Below, piece by piece: positions 13,101 through 24,943 of a DNA stretch of 64,000 nucleotides. Within the stretch, counting starts at the first letter, position 1. The number at the start of each line of letters is the position of its first letter. Under the pieces are notes generated by a model. That model saw nothing but the letters and a program-made list of their open reading frames with translations, did not search any database and was not told the origin of the DNA. Source of the stretch: Nemania diffusa (Eukaryota; Ascomycota; Sordariomycetes; Xylariales; Xylariaceae); assembly GCA_038501195.1 (NCBI GenBank), contig JBBPUQ010000002.1, forward strand, positions 4,216,001 to 4,280,000, written 5' to 3'. Position numbers and translations under genes: made by a program.

Positions 13101-15896
13101 AAAAAGAAGGTCATTGAGCCTCGGGCGAATATTAAGTTTGACTTCCCGGCTCTACCAGACTGGGAGAAAGAGATCAAGCCGCTTAACAAAAACCTTGAAG
13201 GCATGGTCGACCTGGAGAAGGTGGTTGTAGTAACCGGCTTTGCTGAGGTTGGTCCGTGGGGCAATTCAAGAACCCGTTGGGAGATGGAGGCTTACGGTGA
13301 GTTCTCACTGGAAGGCTGCATCGAAATGGCTTGGGTCATGGGCCTCATTAAAAATCATAACGGGCCCATCAAGGGCCAACCATATTCTGGATGGGTCGAC
13401 GCAAAGACCGGAGAACCTGTCGAAGATAAGGATGTAAAGCCGAAGTATGAAAAGTACATCCTTGAGCACGCGGGTATCCGTCTAATCGAGCCGGAGCTAT
13501 TTGACGGATATGACCCCAACAAGAAGATGATTCTTCACGAAGTATCGCTAGAAGAAGACCTTGAACCGTTCGAAGGTTCTAAGGAAAGCGCAGAGGAATT
13601 TAAGAGACAGCATGGCGATAAGTGTGAGATCTTCGAAATTCCAGAGTCCGGCGAATATATCATTCGAATGAAGAGAGGTGCTAGTCTTTGGATTCCCAAA
13701 GCCCTTCGATTCGATCGTCTTGTCGCTGGTCAGCTCCCAACAGGTTGGGATGCGAAGAAGTATGGCGTTCCTGATGATATTATCTCTCAAGTTGACCGGG
13801 TAACACTATTTGTTCTTGTGTCTGTCGCAGAGGCTCTGCTGGCTTCTGGTATTTCGGACCCATATGAATTCTATAAGTACGTCCACGTCTCCGAAGTTGG
13901 AAATTGTATTGGTTCCGGAATGGGTGGTACGACCGCTCTTAACGGGATGTACAATAAGCGGAAAATGGACCAACCGGTTCAGAACGATATTCTCCAGGAA
14001 TCATTCATCAACACCATGGCAGCCTGGGTTAACATGTTACTACTCTCGTCCTCGGGGCCTATCAAGACTCCGGTTGGTGCTTGTGCTACTGCTGTCGAGT
14101 CCGTTGATATTGGCTATGAGACAATCATGGAAGGTAAGGCACGGGTTTGCCTTGTTGGTGGATTTGATGACTTCAGCGAGGAAGGCTCGTTCGAATTCGC
14201 CAACATGAAGGCAACAAGCAATGCGGTCGATGAATTTTCCCATGGTCGTACTCCACAAGAGATGTCCCGTCCAACTACGACGACCCGAAATGGCTTCATG
14301 GAATCTCAAGGGTGTGGTGTCCAAGTTATCATGACAGCGAAGCTCGCGATCGACATGGGACTCCCGATATACGGTATTCTTGCGCTAGCAACGACGGCAA
14401 GTGACAAGATCGGTCGCTCTGTACCAGCGCCCGGCCAAGGTGTTTTGACCACTGCACGTGAAGCACCCGGAAAGTTCCCATCGCCTCTACTTGACATAAA
14501 ATACCGCCGCCGTCAAATCGACCTGCGCAAAAAGCAAATTCAGAACTGGAAGGAGCTAGAGTTTGAGTATATTTATGAAGAGGTTGCGGCTATGCAGGCT
14601 CAAGGCCACCAATTCGACGAAAAGGCGTACACCCAAGAGAGGGCCGTTCACATTGAAAAGGAAGCGGCGAGGCAAGAGAAAGAAGCTCTACGAAGCTTTG
14701 GCAACAATTTCTGGAAGCAAGATACCACTATTGCTCCACTCCGTGGCTGTTTGGCCACTTGGGGATTGACGATTGATGATCTCGATGTTGCATCTTTCCA
14801 TGGTACCTCGACTAAGGCGAACGATAAAAACGAATCTTCAGTCATCTGCCAGCAATTGCGCCACCTTGGCCGCAAGAAGGGCAATGCTGTCATGGGCATA
14901 TTCCAGAAATATCTGACGGGCCACCCTAAGGGTGCTGCTGGCGCCTGGATGTTCAATGGCTGTCTTCAGGTCCTCAATTCTGGTCTAGTTCCTGGCAATC
15001 GCAATGCTGACAACATCGACGAAGTCATGGAAAAGTTTGACCTCATTGTATATCCAAGCCGAAGCATTCAGACGGATGGAGTGAAAGCATTCTCGGTCAC
15101 GTCCTTCGGCTTCGGTCAAAAGGGTGCCCAGGCGATCGGTATCCATCCTCGATACCTGTTCGCGGCGCTTGACCAAGCTACATTCGTCGGATATCAAGCG
15201 AAGGTGACGGCTCGCCAGAAGAAAGCTTATAGGTACTTCCACAACGGTCTTGTTCACAATGCCCTCTTCCAAGCCAAGTCACACTCGCCCTATACTGATG
15301 AGCAGCTCTCATCTGTTCTACTCAACCCTGATGCGAGAGTCACTGAGGACAAGAAGACTGCCGATCTAGTGTATGCCGCAAATTTTGCTAAGCAAGCCAG
15401 CGCCCCCCAAATTGCAAAAACCAGGACTACCAAAGAAATGGTCGAAGGGTTGGCTAGTAGTCTGCAGACGGGGAAAAATAATAAGGTTGGAGTTGACGTA
15501 GAAGACATTTCTGCCATCAACATTGACAACGATACCTTTGTGGAACGCAACTTCACTGAAAAGGAGATCGCTTATTGTCAAAAGATGCCAAGCCCTCAGA
15601 GTTCTTTTGCCGGGCGATGGAGCGCAAAGGAAGCCGTATTCAAAAGCCTAGGCGTCCAAAGCAAAGGCGCTGGTGCGCCGCTGAAGGAGATTGAAATATT
15701 ACCCAATGAAAGCGGTGCTCCCATAGTCTCTGTAAGTCTGCCATGGCAAAATCCTTCTCCGGGCCAGTGAACTAACTATATCTAGCTCCATGGTGATGCG
15801 GCAGACGCTGCAAAGAAGGCAGGCGTAAAGGAGATTACTGTCTCTATCTCCCACTCAGAAACGCAGTCTATTGCCATTGCTGTGGCCACTTTCTAA
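10190..15896 (+). CDS. FAS2: Fatty acid synthase subunit alpha
   Basis: This is the alpha subunit of the fungal type I fatty acid synthase, carrying the acyl carrier protein, ketoreductase, ketosynthase and its own phosphopantetheinyl transferase. Three exons (10190-10712, 10771-15731, 15786-15896) give 1864 residues; introns are 58 and 54 bp with GTTAGT/TAG and GTAAGT/TAG and CTAAC branch sites. Domains in order: N-terminal segment [20 protein letters not shown], an Ala/Pro-rich linker (about 110-145), ACP with the pantetheine-accepting Ser177 in GGKSTLQ, ketoreductase nucleotide site TGAGAGSIG (about 657), ketosynthase with catalytic Cys in GACATAVES (about 1278) and His motifs FHGTST and GHPKGAAG, and the PPT domain with GVDVEDI (about 1747) and WSAKEAVFK. 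The ATG at 10190 fits family N-termini; an upstream in-frame ATG at 10145 is less likely. The PPT domain and length indicate primary metabolism rather than a HexA-type specialised subunit. Confidence 0.97.
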
Positions 15897-15996
15897 GGCT
15901 CCGCGGCCATATTTTTCGGTGGCTTTTGTGCGTTAGGAGCTTGGCGTTCGGTTGTGTAGGCTTATGTTACATATATGTGTTGAAGAGTTAGTATAG

Positions 15997-16018
15997 AAGC
16001 CTCCAAAATTGGAGGCTT
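15997..16018. repeat. Near-perfect palindrome in the FAS alpha 3' region
   Basis: The 10-bp arms AAGCCTCCAA (15997-16006) and TTGGAGGCTT (16009-16018) are perfectly complementary and separated by AA, about 100 bp past the FAS alpha stop codon. It could form a hairpin in the 3' untranslated RNA or mark a small cruciform; no function is established. Confidence 0.6.
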
Positions 16019-16670
16019 TGTAATCTGAAAATAGAGTTACCCGTATCATCTATAGCACCCAGGATTATGCCCTTGACGTAACCCATGCTTTAAAAATATC
16101 GACACAATCTTCGATTTAAGCCATTACCATAGCTCTCGCCCTATATACTAAGCCTATGTGATCGAGGAAACCCGAGCTAGTCGCCTATGCGCAGCATCAA
16201 ATGAGCGAAGGTGGCTATTTAACAGTGATGGTCTAGCGACCTACTAGTCTCCATTATTCAATAGATTATCCGTAGATAGCATGTATAGATTACCTCTAGC
16301 ATTAGGCCGTTCCTCGGGGGAAAAAACCCACGGCTACTTTCCAACCTCGTCTCTATTATCAAGTGAGCCCCACGTTCTATGACTTTGCGCAGCTTTTTAA
16401 CTCAAGTCTAAATAGGAGTGAACTAGCTCATATTCAATTTTTTATGAAACTACCGAACTATATCTAGATATTTCCGAAGCGAGATAAACAGCAGCGTACA
16501 CTCTCATCTCTTCTCATCGGTAATACCAAAAAGCAAGCACGGTTGATTTGAAGACACTCCAACGTAAATAAGACATAATTATCCCCCTTCACAGTTACCC
16601 GCTAACAGAGGACGACACGAGCATCGCTGTAACCGAAGCGTAGCCAGGAGTTAATATCGTCGTGTTAGTA

Positions 16671-16710
16671 GTCGCGAAAATGGTCGCGTTGATGGTCGCG
16701 TTGATGATCG
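16671..16710 (+). repeat. Imperfect 12-bp tandem repeat
   Basis: About three copies of a unit like TTGATGGTCGCG occur in a row (GTCGCGAAAATG, GTCGCGTTGATG, GTCGCGTTGATG). A small open frame runs through it, encoding a run of alternating Val/Ala/Met, but it looks like a by-product of the repeat. Confidence 0.5.
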
Positions 16711-17463
16711 CCTTCGTAGCCGCGAATATGATTGCTATTAGATTTAGGTCAATAAGGCGCCTCATCCCACCTTCTTTGCCTGTTGGAAAACCTACCAAGC
16801 CTTGTTCTGAGACATCTCCCAAGCCTTGGTCCGATATGGCTCCAGAAAGGCTCTACTGAGAGTGAACTCTTGCCCATTCTCTAAGACCTCAGTCTGGGGG
16901 CTAATATCATTGAAACGAGCTTCATCAGCCATGTTGATTATCGGATGAGAGAATTTGCTAGGGTTTGTCTTGTTAAAAAAATATCGATGAGAAAACTTGG
17001 TTGATGAGCCGATGGGAAGATCTATGAACCTCGGGGCGTTTTAAGTAGAGAATTTATACTTCCATACGTAAGAAGCCAAGGGGAAATCATATTTCTCGCG
17101 ATTATATTCTATCGTTTACAAGCGCACAATTCGCAGTTCAAGGAATTCAGTAGTTCAGCAATCTAAGAACGGCACTTAAGCTATACAGACTGTCGCACGG
17201 CTAGTAATATTAAGTAATAATGTAATCTCATCTCTAATACAAGCTTTTCAATATGTACTTTAAAGTATGGAAACACCCATTTGGGGGATTCGATCTTGTA
17301 GTGAACAGGAGGGCTATCACCGCCAGGTAGAAGGGAGTAGGGGGTGTGTAGTACAGCGCCAATTAGAAATATTAATTAATTCCCTGCCTTCAGGGCCCTT
17401 CAGGGAGCCAGTGTGCTGCGTATATAGCCAAATCAGCTACCATAATCACCCTGAAGAGTTTGA

Positions 17464-17916
17464 TTACATTAGCAGCTGACAATTGGGCCCCAAAGGTCTT
17501 ATGACATAGCCGCTACTCAAAGCCCCAACCTTGCGTAGAAACTTCGCTTTAAACCCAAGCTTGCTTAATCGCAAGTTCGCAAGGTATGTGCTCTCTCCAG
17601 GTGATTGGTCTGGTTCAACAGCGATGGCCGCATCCTCCTGGCAGTTTAAGTATAGGTCCCATGTATCGGTACCGCACGTACGAGGCCCGAGTTCGAACGG
17701 CCAGTAGTATTCGGAATCTGGTGTCGACTTAGTCAGTAACGACTTTTTGCGAACTTTCGTTTGAATAACATACTTTCTTTGATCTCTTTGTCTCCTTTGA
17801 TAGTACAAGAGCCGAAAGTCGTATCCAACACTAGTGCCCGTGGTTTTAAGCAACGGATGCGTAGCTTGCTGGTCTGATTGGAGGTAGGCATTGGTGAAAG
17901 ATGTATGCACCAACAC
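17464..17916 (-). CDS. Unrecognised 150-codon open frame, doubtful
   Basis: The frame would encode a Lys/Arg-rich 150-residue protein with no signal peptide, membrane segment or motif that I recognise. It is the longest frame in the 3 kb gap between FAS alpha and the permease, and the DNA around it is slightly richer in GC than its surroundings. A second frame lies just upstream on the same strand (18156-17947), but no clean intron joins the two. It could be a lineage-specific gene, a remnant of a decayed gene, or chance. Confidence 0.2.
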   Translation of the reverse strand: MLVHTSFTNAYLQSDQQATHPLLKTTGTSVGYDFRLLYYQRRQRDQRKYVIQTKVRKKSLLTKSTPDSEYYWPFELGPRTCGTDTWDLYLNCQEDAAIAVEPDQSPGESTYLANLRLSKLGFKAKFLRKVGALSSGYVIRPLGPNCQLLM

Positions 17917-19063
17917 TTTTGGAAAGGGAGGCGTTGTAGTACAATTCTAGGGATAAATCTTGGGTTGCAAGAATGGGTTATCGGACAGGTGAAGCTGGAA
18001 GTGTCTGTTTAAGTAGAATAAAGTGAGAAAGCCTAACCAAGACCCAGGCGGCAACAAGGGATTGTTAACACTAAGGATTAGATATGATTGGCTATGCGAT
18101 GAAGCAACACCCATACTACTTCTCTGCTTTTTTGCGGCTGAGGGACACACGATCAAGAGCGCTTCGACGACATAGCCCCAAGCTGATTGATGCCATGTTG
18201 CCCCTAGCTTTAGAAGCCCTTGTAATGTATTAAAAGAACAAGGAGGGATGGGGCGACTAAGACATCATCGTATGGTGGATATTGTTAGAAATAACCACTG
18301 TGCCAAAAGATGAACTTAATGTTACAATTTTTATTGTAATATTTGTAACAGATATAGTTTATGATTACTATGCTACTTTTTAAGCACAATCTGCTCTTAA
18401 TTAATAATATATGAGCCAACCCAGGATTCATAATTGTGGCTAGATGCCCAGATAATTGGACCCTCATTTCTCAAGCATCTCATAATCACAGTTCAAACAA
18501 CGGAATCAATAAGAAATTATGAACCGCTGAGGTTTTAAACTAGGTTTTTACGATGCTTACCAAGCTGTCAGCTTATAATTCGGGTCGTTATTTAATTTCT
18601 CAGTCGAGGAAATCGAAGGCATCTCAGTTAACTAGACAGTATTTCTACCCCCGTTCATTATTTCCCTTGGTATATATTATTAAAGTTAGTTTGTAGCTGA
18701 CTTCGTACGGTATATGTTTCCGGGTAGTAATTAGACTAATCCTTGTGTAACCTTCGACTCCAAGTGAGATGGGATGTGTAGTTCTTAATATGGCTAGAAG
18801 TATATTTACGAATCTATCAGGGTTCCAACCACTGGGTGGCAAGCTTATATGTAGATAGAGCTAGATTAGAGCAGACCTGAACAATATTGATCACTTTAAC
18901 TGTCTAGAACAGTAGGCAAAGAGTGATGCGTTATGCATGGGCCGATCGATTTATCGCCCTTTAAACCACTGAATGCCGTATCGCGCGCTATATCAGGAAT
19001 TATATAGCAGCCAGAAGGGGAAAATGACAAACAGAGATGTGCGTGATTCTTGTCGCTGAGCTG

Positions 19064-21453
19064 CTACTTCTCTAGCGAACCAATCTCCGTGATGTAGTCT
19101 CCTGACGTATTTCTTCGTCGTAGGCGGCCGGCCTCGTCATGTTCGCTATCCCATTTTTCCAACTCCGCCAACGGAACCTTGACCAACTGGTGGGTGGTCG
19201 CCCCCTGACTATCGACATGTAAAATCTCGGAACGTAACCGATAGCCTTTATATTTCGGCAGAGCATACATCCATATGACGTAGTAAATACCGCAAAGAAT
19301 AATCCTGAGAAGAATGTAAGTGTCTTATCAACATGGGCCCGGGCTAAAGAGGGACTTACACGGCAATGCCTACTGCAGCATACGTGGCATACCAAAAGCT
19401 AACATCACCAGCGTATGGTCCTCCTTTAGGAGGAATCCAAGGTGTCGCAATGGTGTAGAGCTGGACGAGCAAGAAGAAAACCAAGCAGATATCCCAAGCC
19501 TTGAAATCTGGCCGACCGCGATTTAGTCGTTTGTGTCTGTATCGGATGACCCAGAGACCAATCGCCATAGCCACATAGAAGATTCCGTCCGGGTAGGTCT
19601 TGAGGCTGACGACTGTGCATTAAACATGTTAGATACATTAATATCAATGGAGTCCAGCGAAGACAGCTGGGAAATAACACACCAAACTGGAACGCGTCAC
19701 CTGCCGGCGGGATCAAGATGAATAGCGATGTAACGACCCATTTGAGAAAATATGGTCCTATCGGCGTACCAAAAGGCTTCACAGATACCCAAAAATCAGT
19801 GTACGGAAGCACACCTTGCCTAATCCCCCAAATTTCGATACAATTAGCGACGAGTTCGGACATGGAATAAACAGAATTCGTTAGAGCCTACCTTCCGATC
19901 TCGCGAATGAGTCGAGATTGACCGATGAGGACAGCCAGGAGGTTCCCAAAAGCGCTGATTAGAACTAATGCATTCAAAGCATCCTGAGCGCGACCCTCGC
20001 CGAACACAGTGGCGAAAAACACAGATGCCGCAGTAGTCTTCGATTTTGCGAACGTTTCCTTGGGGACTTTCCATCGCGAGTGAGAATCATGGCCATTGGA
20101 GCCCCTGAGAGAGGGAGGGAGGGAGACATACCAGCAGCAAAGTACGCAATATTGCACAGCAGATACAGGGCCCCGACTATACCAACGGAGATCGCACCAT
20201 TTCGCTTCAACGTAGGGATAGGGTTCTTGATCTCATTGACCACAGAGAAAGCATTGGCGTATCCGCTATATGCGAAAATGATGTTAACTAAAGCAACTGA
20301 TAGATCATTTCCATTGTTTGTAGTGCCCTCGAATGCATTGCGGAAATTGGCTTTAGGGTCTGGGATTCGAGGAACATGTCCTCCAAGGACGACAAAGCCC
20401 GTGATGCTGATGCTAAAACAGTTATATGCTTAGCGCTGTTATGATTATTCTACCAGTCACATCCGTATCAATACGTACAACACGAGAGTGATAATTTTCA
20501 CAACGCCGATGATGTTCGTTGCCCAAAGCGAGTATTTGTTGTGCGCTACAACACCTATAATTCATAGTATGAGGCCACGCTTGTATTTTGAGTAGCGCTG
20601 TGACTTACATATAACGGCGAGACTATAAGCTGCTATGGCAACACCTTTACCTTGCCACTCCGTTGGTGTTTTACTATTAGAAATTAGAACTCAGCAATTG
20701 CCATCAGGTATAAAAGTCTCGCAGAGGTTTGCAAATACGTAGTTCAGAGCCTGCCAACAGGGGAAACAAGAGGCTTATAAACACATACTGAGCTAAAGCC
20801 CATAGGTAGTTGGACAACACTAGTAACAGAGATCGGTATAAGCTGTGAATATCGATGGGCAATGGGGGTGAGCGTAATACGCACCGATCGCATTACTACT
20901 ACTAAAAGAGAGCACAACAGAGTAGAATGCAAATGTAATCGGGAAGAAATGCTTCGGTCTTGGGTACGCTTGCTCGAGGTAGACAACCTCGGATCCGGAT
21001 CGGTTAGGGAAGTAGCTCGCGAGCTCGAGGTAGACTGAGAAACCGGCGATAGCAAGAAATAGGCCAATCACCCAATAGATGAGGGCAAGGCCAATTGAGC
21101 CTGTTTTTCCTAGAATAGTACCCGCTGTGTATGTGTAAGCGACCGTTTAATATAGCACACTAGCAATGGGGTTGAATACACGTACGAGTCGAGAAGATGC
21201 CCGTGCCGATCAACTGGTTGACATTCAGAAATATGACCGTTAACCAACCAACATGATATCCGAGGGGAGACTTTGATTCGACGGGGGCGCCGACTGCCTC
21301 CTGGTAATTTATTCCGGAACCATTCTGTGCTTTAGCTACAGTATAGGTAAGGTCGCCGTCGTAAATGACCTCGAGATCGCTAGAGGTGTCCGGGTCTGGA
21401 GATGTAGTCACATCATTGGCTGTGCGCCGCGACCAGAACTTGGGAAGACCCAT
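19064..21453 (-). CDS. High-affinity methionine/amino-acid permease (MUP1/LAT type)
   Basis: This is an APC-superfamily transporter of the plasma membrane, closest by motif to fungal MUP1-like methionine permeases. Ten exons, all with consensus splice sites and in phase, encode 588 residues: 21453-21186, 21124-20885, 20819-20789, 20673-20609, 20554-20479, 20412-20132, 20066-19892, 19819-19683, 19612-19360, 19304-19064. The hydrophilic N-terminus (about 70 residues) is followed by NQLIGTGIFSTPG, the substrate-site glycine motif of the first transmembrane helix, then ELASYFPNRSGSEVVYLEQ, ITLVFISITGFVVLGG, SGYANAFSVVNEIKNP and IGQSRLIREIGRQGVLPY, all typical of the family; about twelve membrane segments are expected. 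The C-terminal tail (about 70 residues) is charged and cytosolic. Exon 3 is only 31 bp. Substrate choice between methionine and other neutral amino acids cannot be decided from sequence. Confidence 0.92.
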
Positions 21454-23160
21454 TTCAACAGAACCGCTTCAAAAACAAAGGCGTCCAAAGATGGATCGAT
21501 TGGAATTGGGTAGGTCTACGGTCTAATCGAAACATAGCGACGCTATAGGGATGGGATGTCGGCATTTTATACGGGTAGACTCAGGGCTCAGCGGAGGGGC
21601 CAAGAGATTAACAGATACCGAGGTGCACGATAACCATGGACCAGATGACGCGATTGGAGGCGTTGGGTATCTTGCCAAGATCCAGTGTCGAGAACTTCCA
21701 AATCTGATGTTGTACCTCGTGGCATGCATGGGGCCAAGGAGCACGCAATGTACGCCAATTTTTCCGTTACCGCATAACCATGTCTATATTATTAGCTAGG
21801 GAGGCACCGAGGAAAAAAAAAGAGGGCTCTGGCCACGTGCGTGGGGTCAATCTTTCGATTGAAATTTCTTGAGGCTGAAGCTACAACTGGTATTGTGTAG
21901 CCATGAGAATATTGATGGTCGAGCGGGATGAGGCAATCGGCCCATAGAATCACATAATAACACAAGTGATTGTCATATGTTAAGGAACCCCCAAGAAAAA
22001 AAATTGGGTACATCGCTGGCGCGTGGCCTACGCGTAATGCTATAATAACTGATTTGCTAAAGAAAACGATTCTATAAACAAATATATGATCTTGTTCATG
22101 CGTTTTGATCAGACATACTGCCTTGTCTGCAACATACGAGTGGCTGTGTGAGAGATCTATATTGGTTTTCGTATATTTTGTCTCGATTAAGTTGTCTTCA
22201 TGTCTGCCTTTCAAACCTTATATACTATATTATTTTATTTTATTTTGTTTTGGGATAAGAAAACTCTTTGCTTCTATAGTCACGTCAAACTTTATTGGCA
22301 ACTCTGTAGAATGATATCAGAGCCTTTCTCATATTACCGCTTAGCGGTCAAAAGATGATCGGTAAATAATAAACAACGGGCGAACTATGCTTGTACTATG
22401 ATAGCTGTAGTGATATATCTCTCACCTATATTAAGAAGCGTATTATTAGTTGGCAATTAACCATTACCCTCCAAGGCTGGCTATATGTATAGGACCTCTG
22501 ATCTCTTTTGAGACATAAAGGGCCAGGAACTGCTTGATATATCGATTGAGCAATATTTTAAAACACCTCTCCCACACCTCTCCCCCTTATACATCTCTTC
22601 TTATCCTTGTTCTCTCAGGGACTAAACATTCTAGCAAATCTATATCAGAGGCTATGCTAGAGAAATTAGCCATAAAGCCCATAGATAGCTCAATAGCTTA
22701 ATAGAATAATAATCAATCAGTTCCTAAACTTACTACAGTCTACAAGACTTTAGTGTACATATTGTTAGGCTATAAAGTGAGAGGAAAGACGCTGCTAGAC
22801 CCCTAGAGGTAGTTGTTTCGAATATTGCTATCACATAAGGAGAGGAGTCCTCCTTGATCGATTCGTAAGGGCTCAGAAATCAATAACATTAAATCCTAGC
22901 CTTTATTCCACTCTATAGCATTAACCCTGTTGTGGCTTTTCTTCACTTTGAATAAATCTATTAACAACTCCAAGGGGTTGTTAGAGAGTTTAGTCACGGA
23001 ATGAATATTAGAGGACTGTTACAACTAAGAAGGAGGGGGCCAGATATTATAGGTCTCAATAAAAATTTTAATCGATCCCTAGCCCTCTAGGTTCTTATTA
23101 TAGGCGTGTTTTAATAATCAGGCGATCGATGCTAAGATGAGTATCTCAGAGGCTACCTCA
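21454..23160. other. Intergenic region, AT-rich, possible decayed repeat
   Basis: This contains the permease promoter (about 21454-21800) and then increasingly AT-rich DNA without long frames. From about 22330 to 23130 the sequence has many stop codons in all frames and is depleted in CG, which would suit an old mutated repeat. I could not find terminal repeats or a recognisable transposon domain. Confidence 0.4.
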
Positions 23161-24173
23161 TTACCATGGAAGCTCCTTTCCGTTCCAACTATAAAAAGAC
23201 CCAGACGTCTCCGGCGTCAAACCCTCGATAAGCCTATACATCCCATTGCTCGACTCTTCGATTTTAACGGTTCCCCGCCATCCAGTCAGTCGGGTTTTGA
23301 TGAAACCTGGATCGATGGCCATGGTTGTCACAGGTAGTCCGGCGGCCTTGAAGTCAATAGCTAGTGTCTTTGACTGTGCATTGACAGCTGTTTTTGCCAT
23401 TCTATAGCCAATCGACTCACCGTCGTGGTCAGGATCTACCTCTTATTAGCTTTTTCCCCTTTTGAGTCTCACTGTGTTGTGAGGGGAGAGCCTATACCGC
23501 CTATGCTTGCGCTCCCTGAGGATAAGTTAATGATCTTGCCGCCGTCACCTGCTGACAGATGGCTGATGAAGTGCTTAGACGCCAGAAAATAACCCTAGAG
23601 GATGCGTGTGAGAAAAGACTACGTGATACCGTAAGCAATTGATATGTAATTGCCGTACGTACCACTGGCATTACTTGGAACCGTTCCATGAGGTCAGCTT
23701 GTTCGTGAGCGTCCCATTTCAATGGTCTGGGTTTAATCCCTGTACCATTCATATGAGTACTTAGAGACTTGCAAATTACCTACGAATATGTCATGGAAGC
23801 TTACCAGCACAGTTGACAAGCACGTCGAGTTTCGTGCCGTCGAGTTTCTTCGCCGCCGCCACAATAGTACTTTCTTTCGCATAGTCAATCTCGATAATCT
23901 CAGACTCCGTGTCTATCAACTGTGGATTTTGTGAGCTGAAAATTACACCCATCGCTTCCCGGGGCGTTGCTACCTCTAACATCGATGGACCGTTCTCAAG
24001 CATGGTCTGTGGTCTGACCGACCCAATAGTACACCATCCATTCTCCTTAAAGGTGCGGATAAGCTGAAGACCAATGCCTCGATTCGCTCCTATAGATGGC
24101 GCAGGCTTCAGCTGGGGTTCTTGGATGCTCACTTGAGGTGATATGTCTTACCAATCACAAGCACTGTTCTCAT
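23161..24173 (-). CDS. Short-chain dehydrogenase/reductase (classical SDR)
   Basis: This is an NAD(P)-dependent oxidoreductase of the classical SDR family; the substrate is unknown. Five exons (24173-24152, 24089-23805, 23739-23663, 23594-23498, 23441-23161) with GTAAG/GTAC/GTAT donors and AG acceptors join in phase to 253 residues. The N-terminus MRTVLVIGANRGIG holds the Rossmann glycine motif with GANRGIG, NCAG marks the beta-4 strand motif, and the catalytic block has Ser in NLSSGSAS and the pair YRMAK (Tyr and Lys four apart). The C-terminal PGFIKTRLTGWRG is typical of this family. The length is normal, and exon 1 is only 22 bp, so automated models may miss it. The next gene on the same strand is an amidohydrolase; nothing shows that they act together. 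Confidence 0.88.
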
Positions 24174-24943
24174 TTCGGCTGAACAACAGGCCGCTGGGCC
24201 CCGCGTTGAAAGTTTTAGGGGCAAATACTTGGAGATATGAGTAGTGCGGTGCAGGCGCACAGAGAAAACAATGCGGTGTAGGCCACTCAAGAAGATTCGA
24301 CCATGTTTCGAGACACGAGACGAAGAACCAAATCACTCAACGCCGTCTAGCGAATGAGGTTGCCTCAAGTGCAATTAGGAGCACAGGCCAAAAGGGCATC
24401 GGAAGCGGGGTACATGTAATATCTGATACTCGACAGGTCTCTGAGCATTGATGTCCTACTATCCACATGTACCTCTTCTAGCTCACCAATTTGCTGATCT
24501 TAGGTTGATAGTGAGCAAAGGTCATTTTCAAGGGCATCTTTTTGATGGAGGCGTATATTTCTTCAACTAGAAACACTTCCCATTCTCAAAGGCTGTCACG
24601 GAACTGCATACTAGCCTTGTAATTTCTGATATATGGCACGGACTACCTATAAATCATAGCATACATATTACATGGCATGCATGACATACACATGTACCTG
24701 CTTAGACTAGCTGGGCAGAGATAGAATAGCTGCAACCTCCCCCTCTGTGCAATAATAAGAAGTTAATATGGAACGGCAGAGAAGTACTGCTCCGGTATCT
24801 CTCGAAACGAAATAAAAGATGTGTCAACACATCGCTTGCCTGTCTAGGCGAGGAGGCAAGTAGCCTTGAATAGATTCAGACGTCAGTTCCAAGCCCTGTT
24901 TTCAACCCTTGCTATAGGAGAAAACTTGTCCATCAATTGAATC
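24174..24943. other. Intergenic region between SDR and amidohydrolase
   Basis: About 770 bp holds the SDR promoter and the amidohydrolase 3' region. It contains no open frame with coding character and no RNA gene that I can see. Confidence 0.6.

Larger units (their letters stand above)
15897..19063. other. Gene-poor intergenic region
   Basis: This stretch lies between the FAS alpha and permease 3' ends. It contains a short palindrome just downstream of FAS alpha (15997-16018), an imperfect 12-bp tandem repeat around 16671-16710, and one 150-codon frame on the minus strand (17464-17916) listed separately. Much of 16950-19000 is AT-rich with no coding signal. I see no RNA gene. Confidence 0.55.

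Noticed and set aside
22330..23130. Old mutated transposon between permease and SDR genes
   Set aside because: AT-rich and CG-poor, but without terminal repeats, target duplication or a readable domain the claim cannot be supported.
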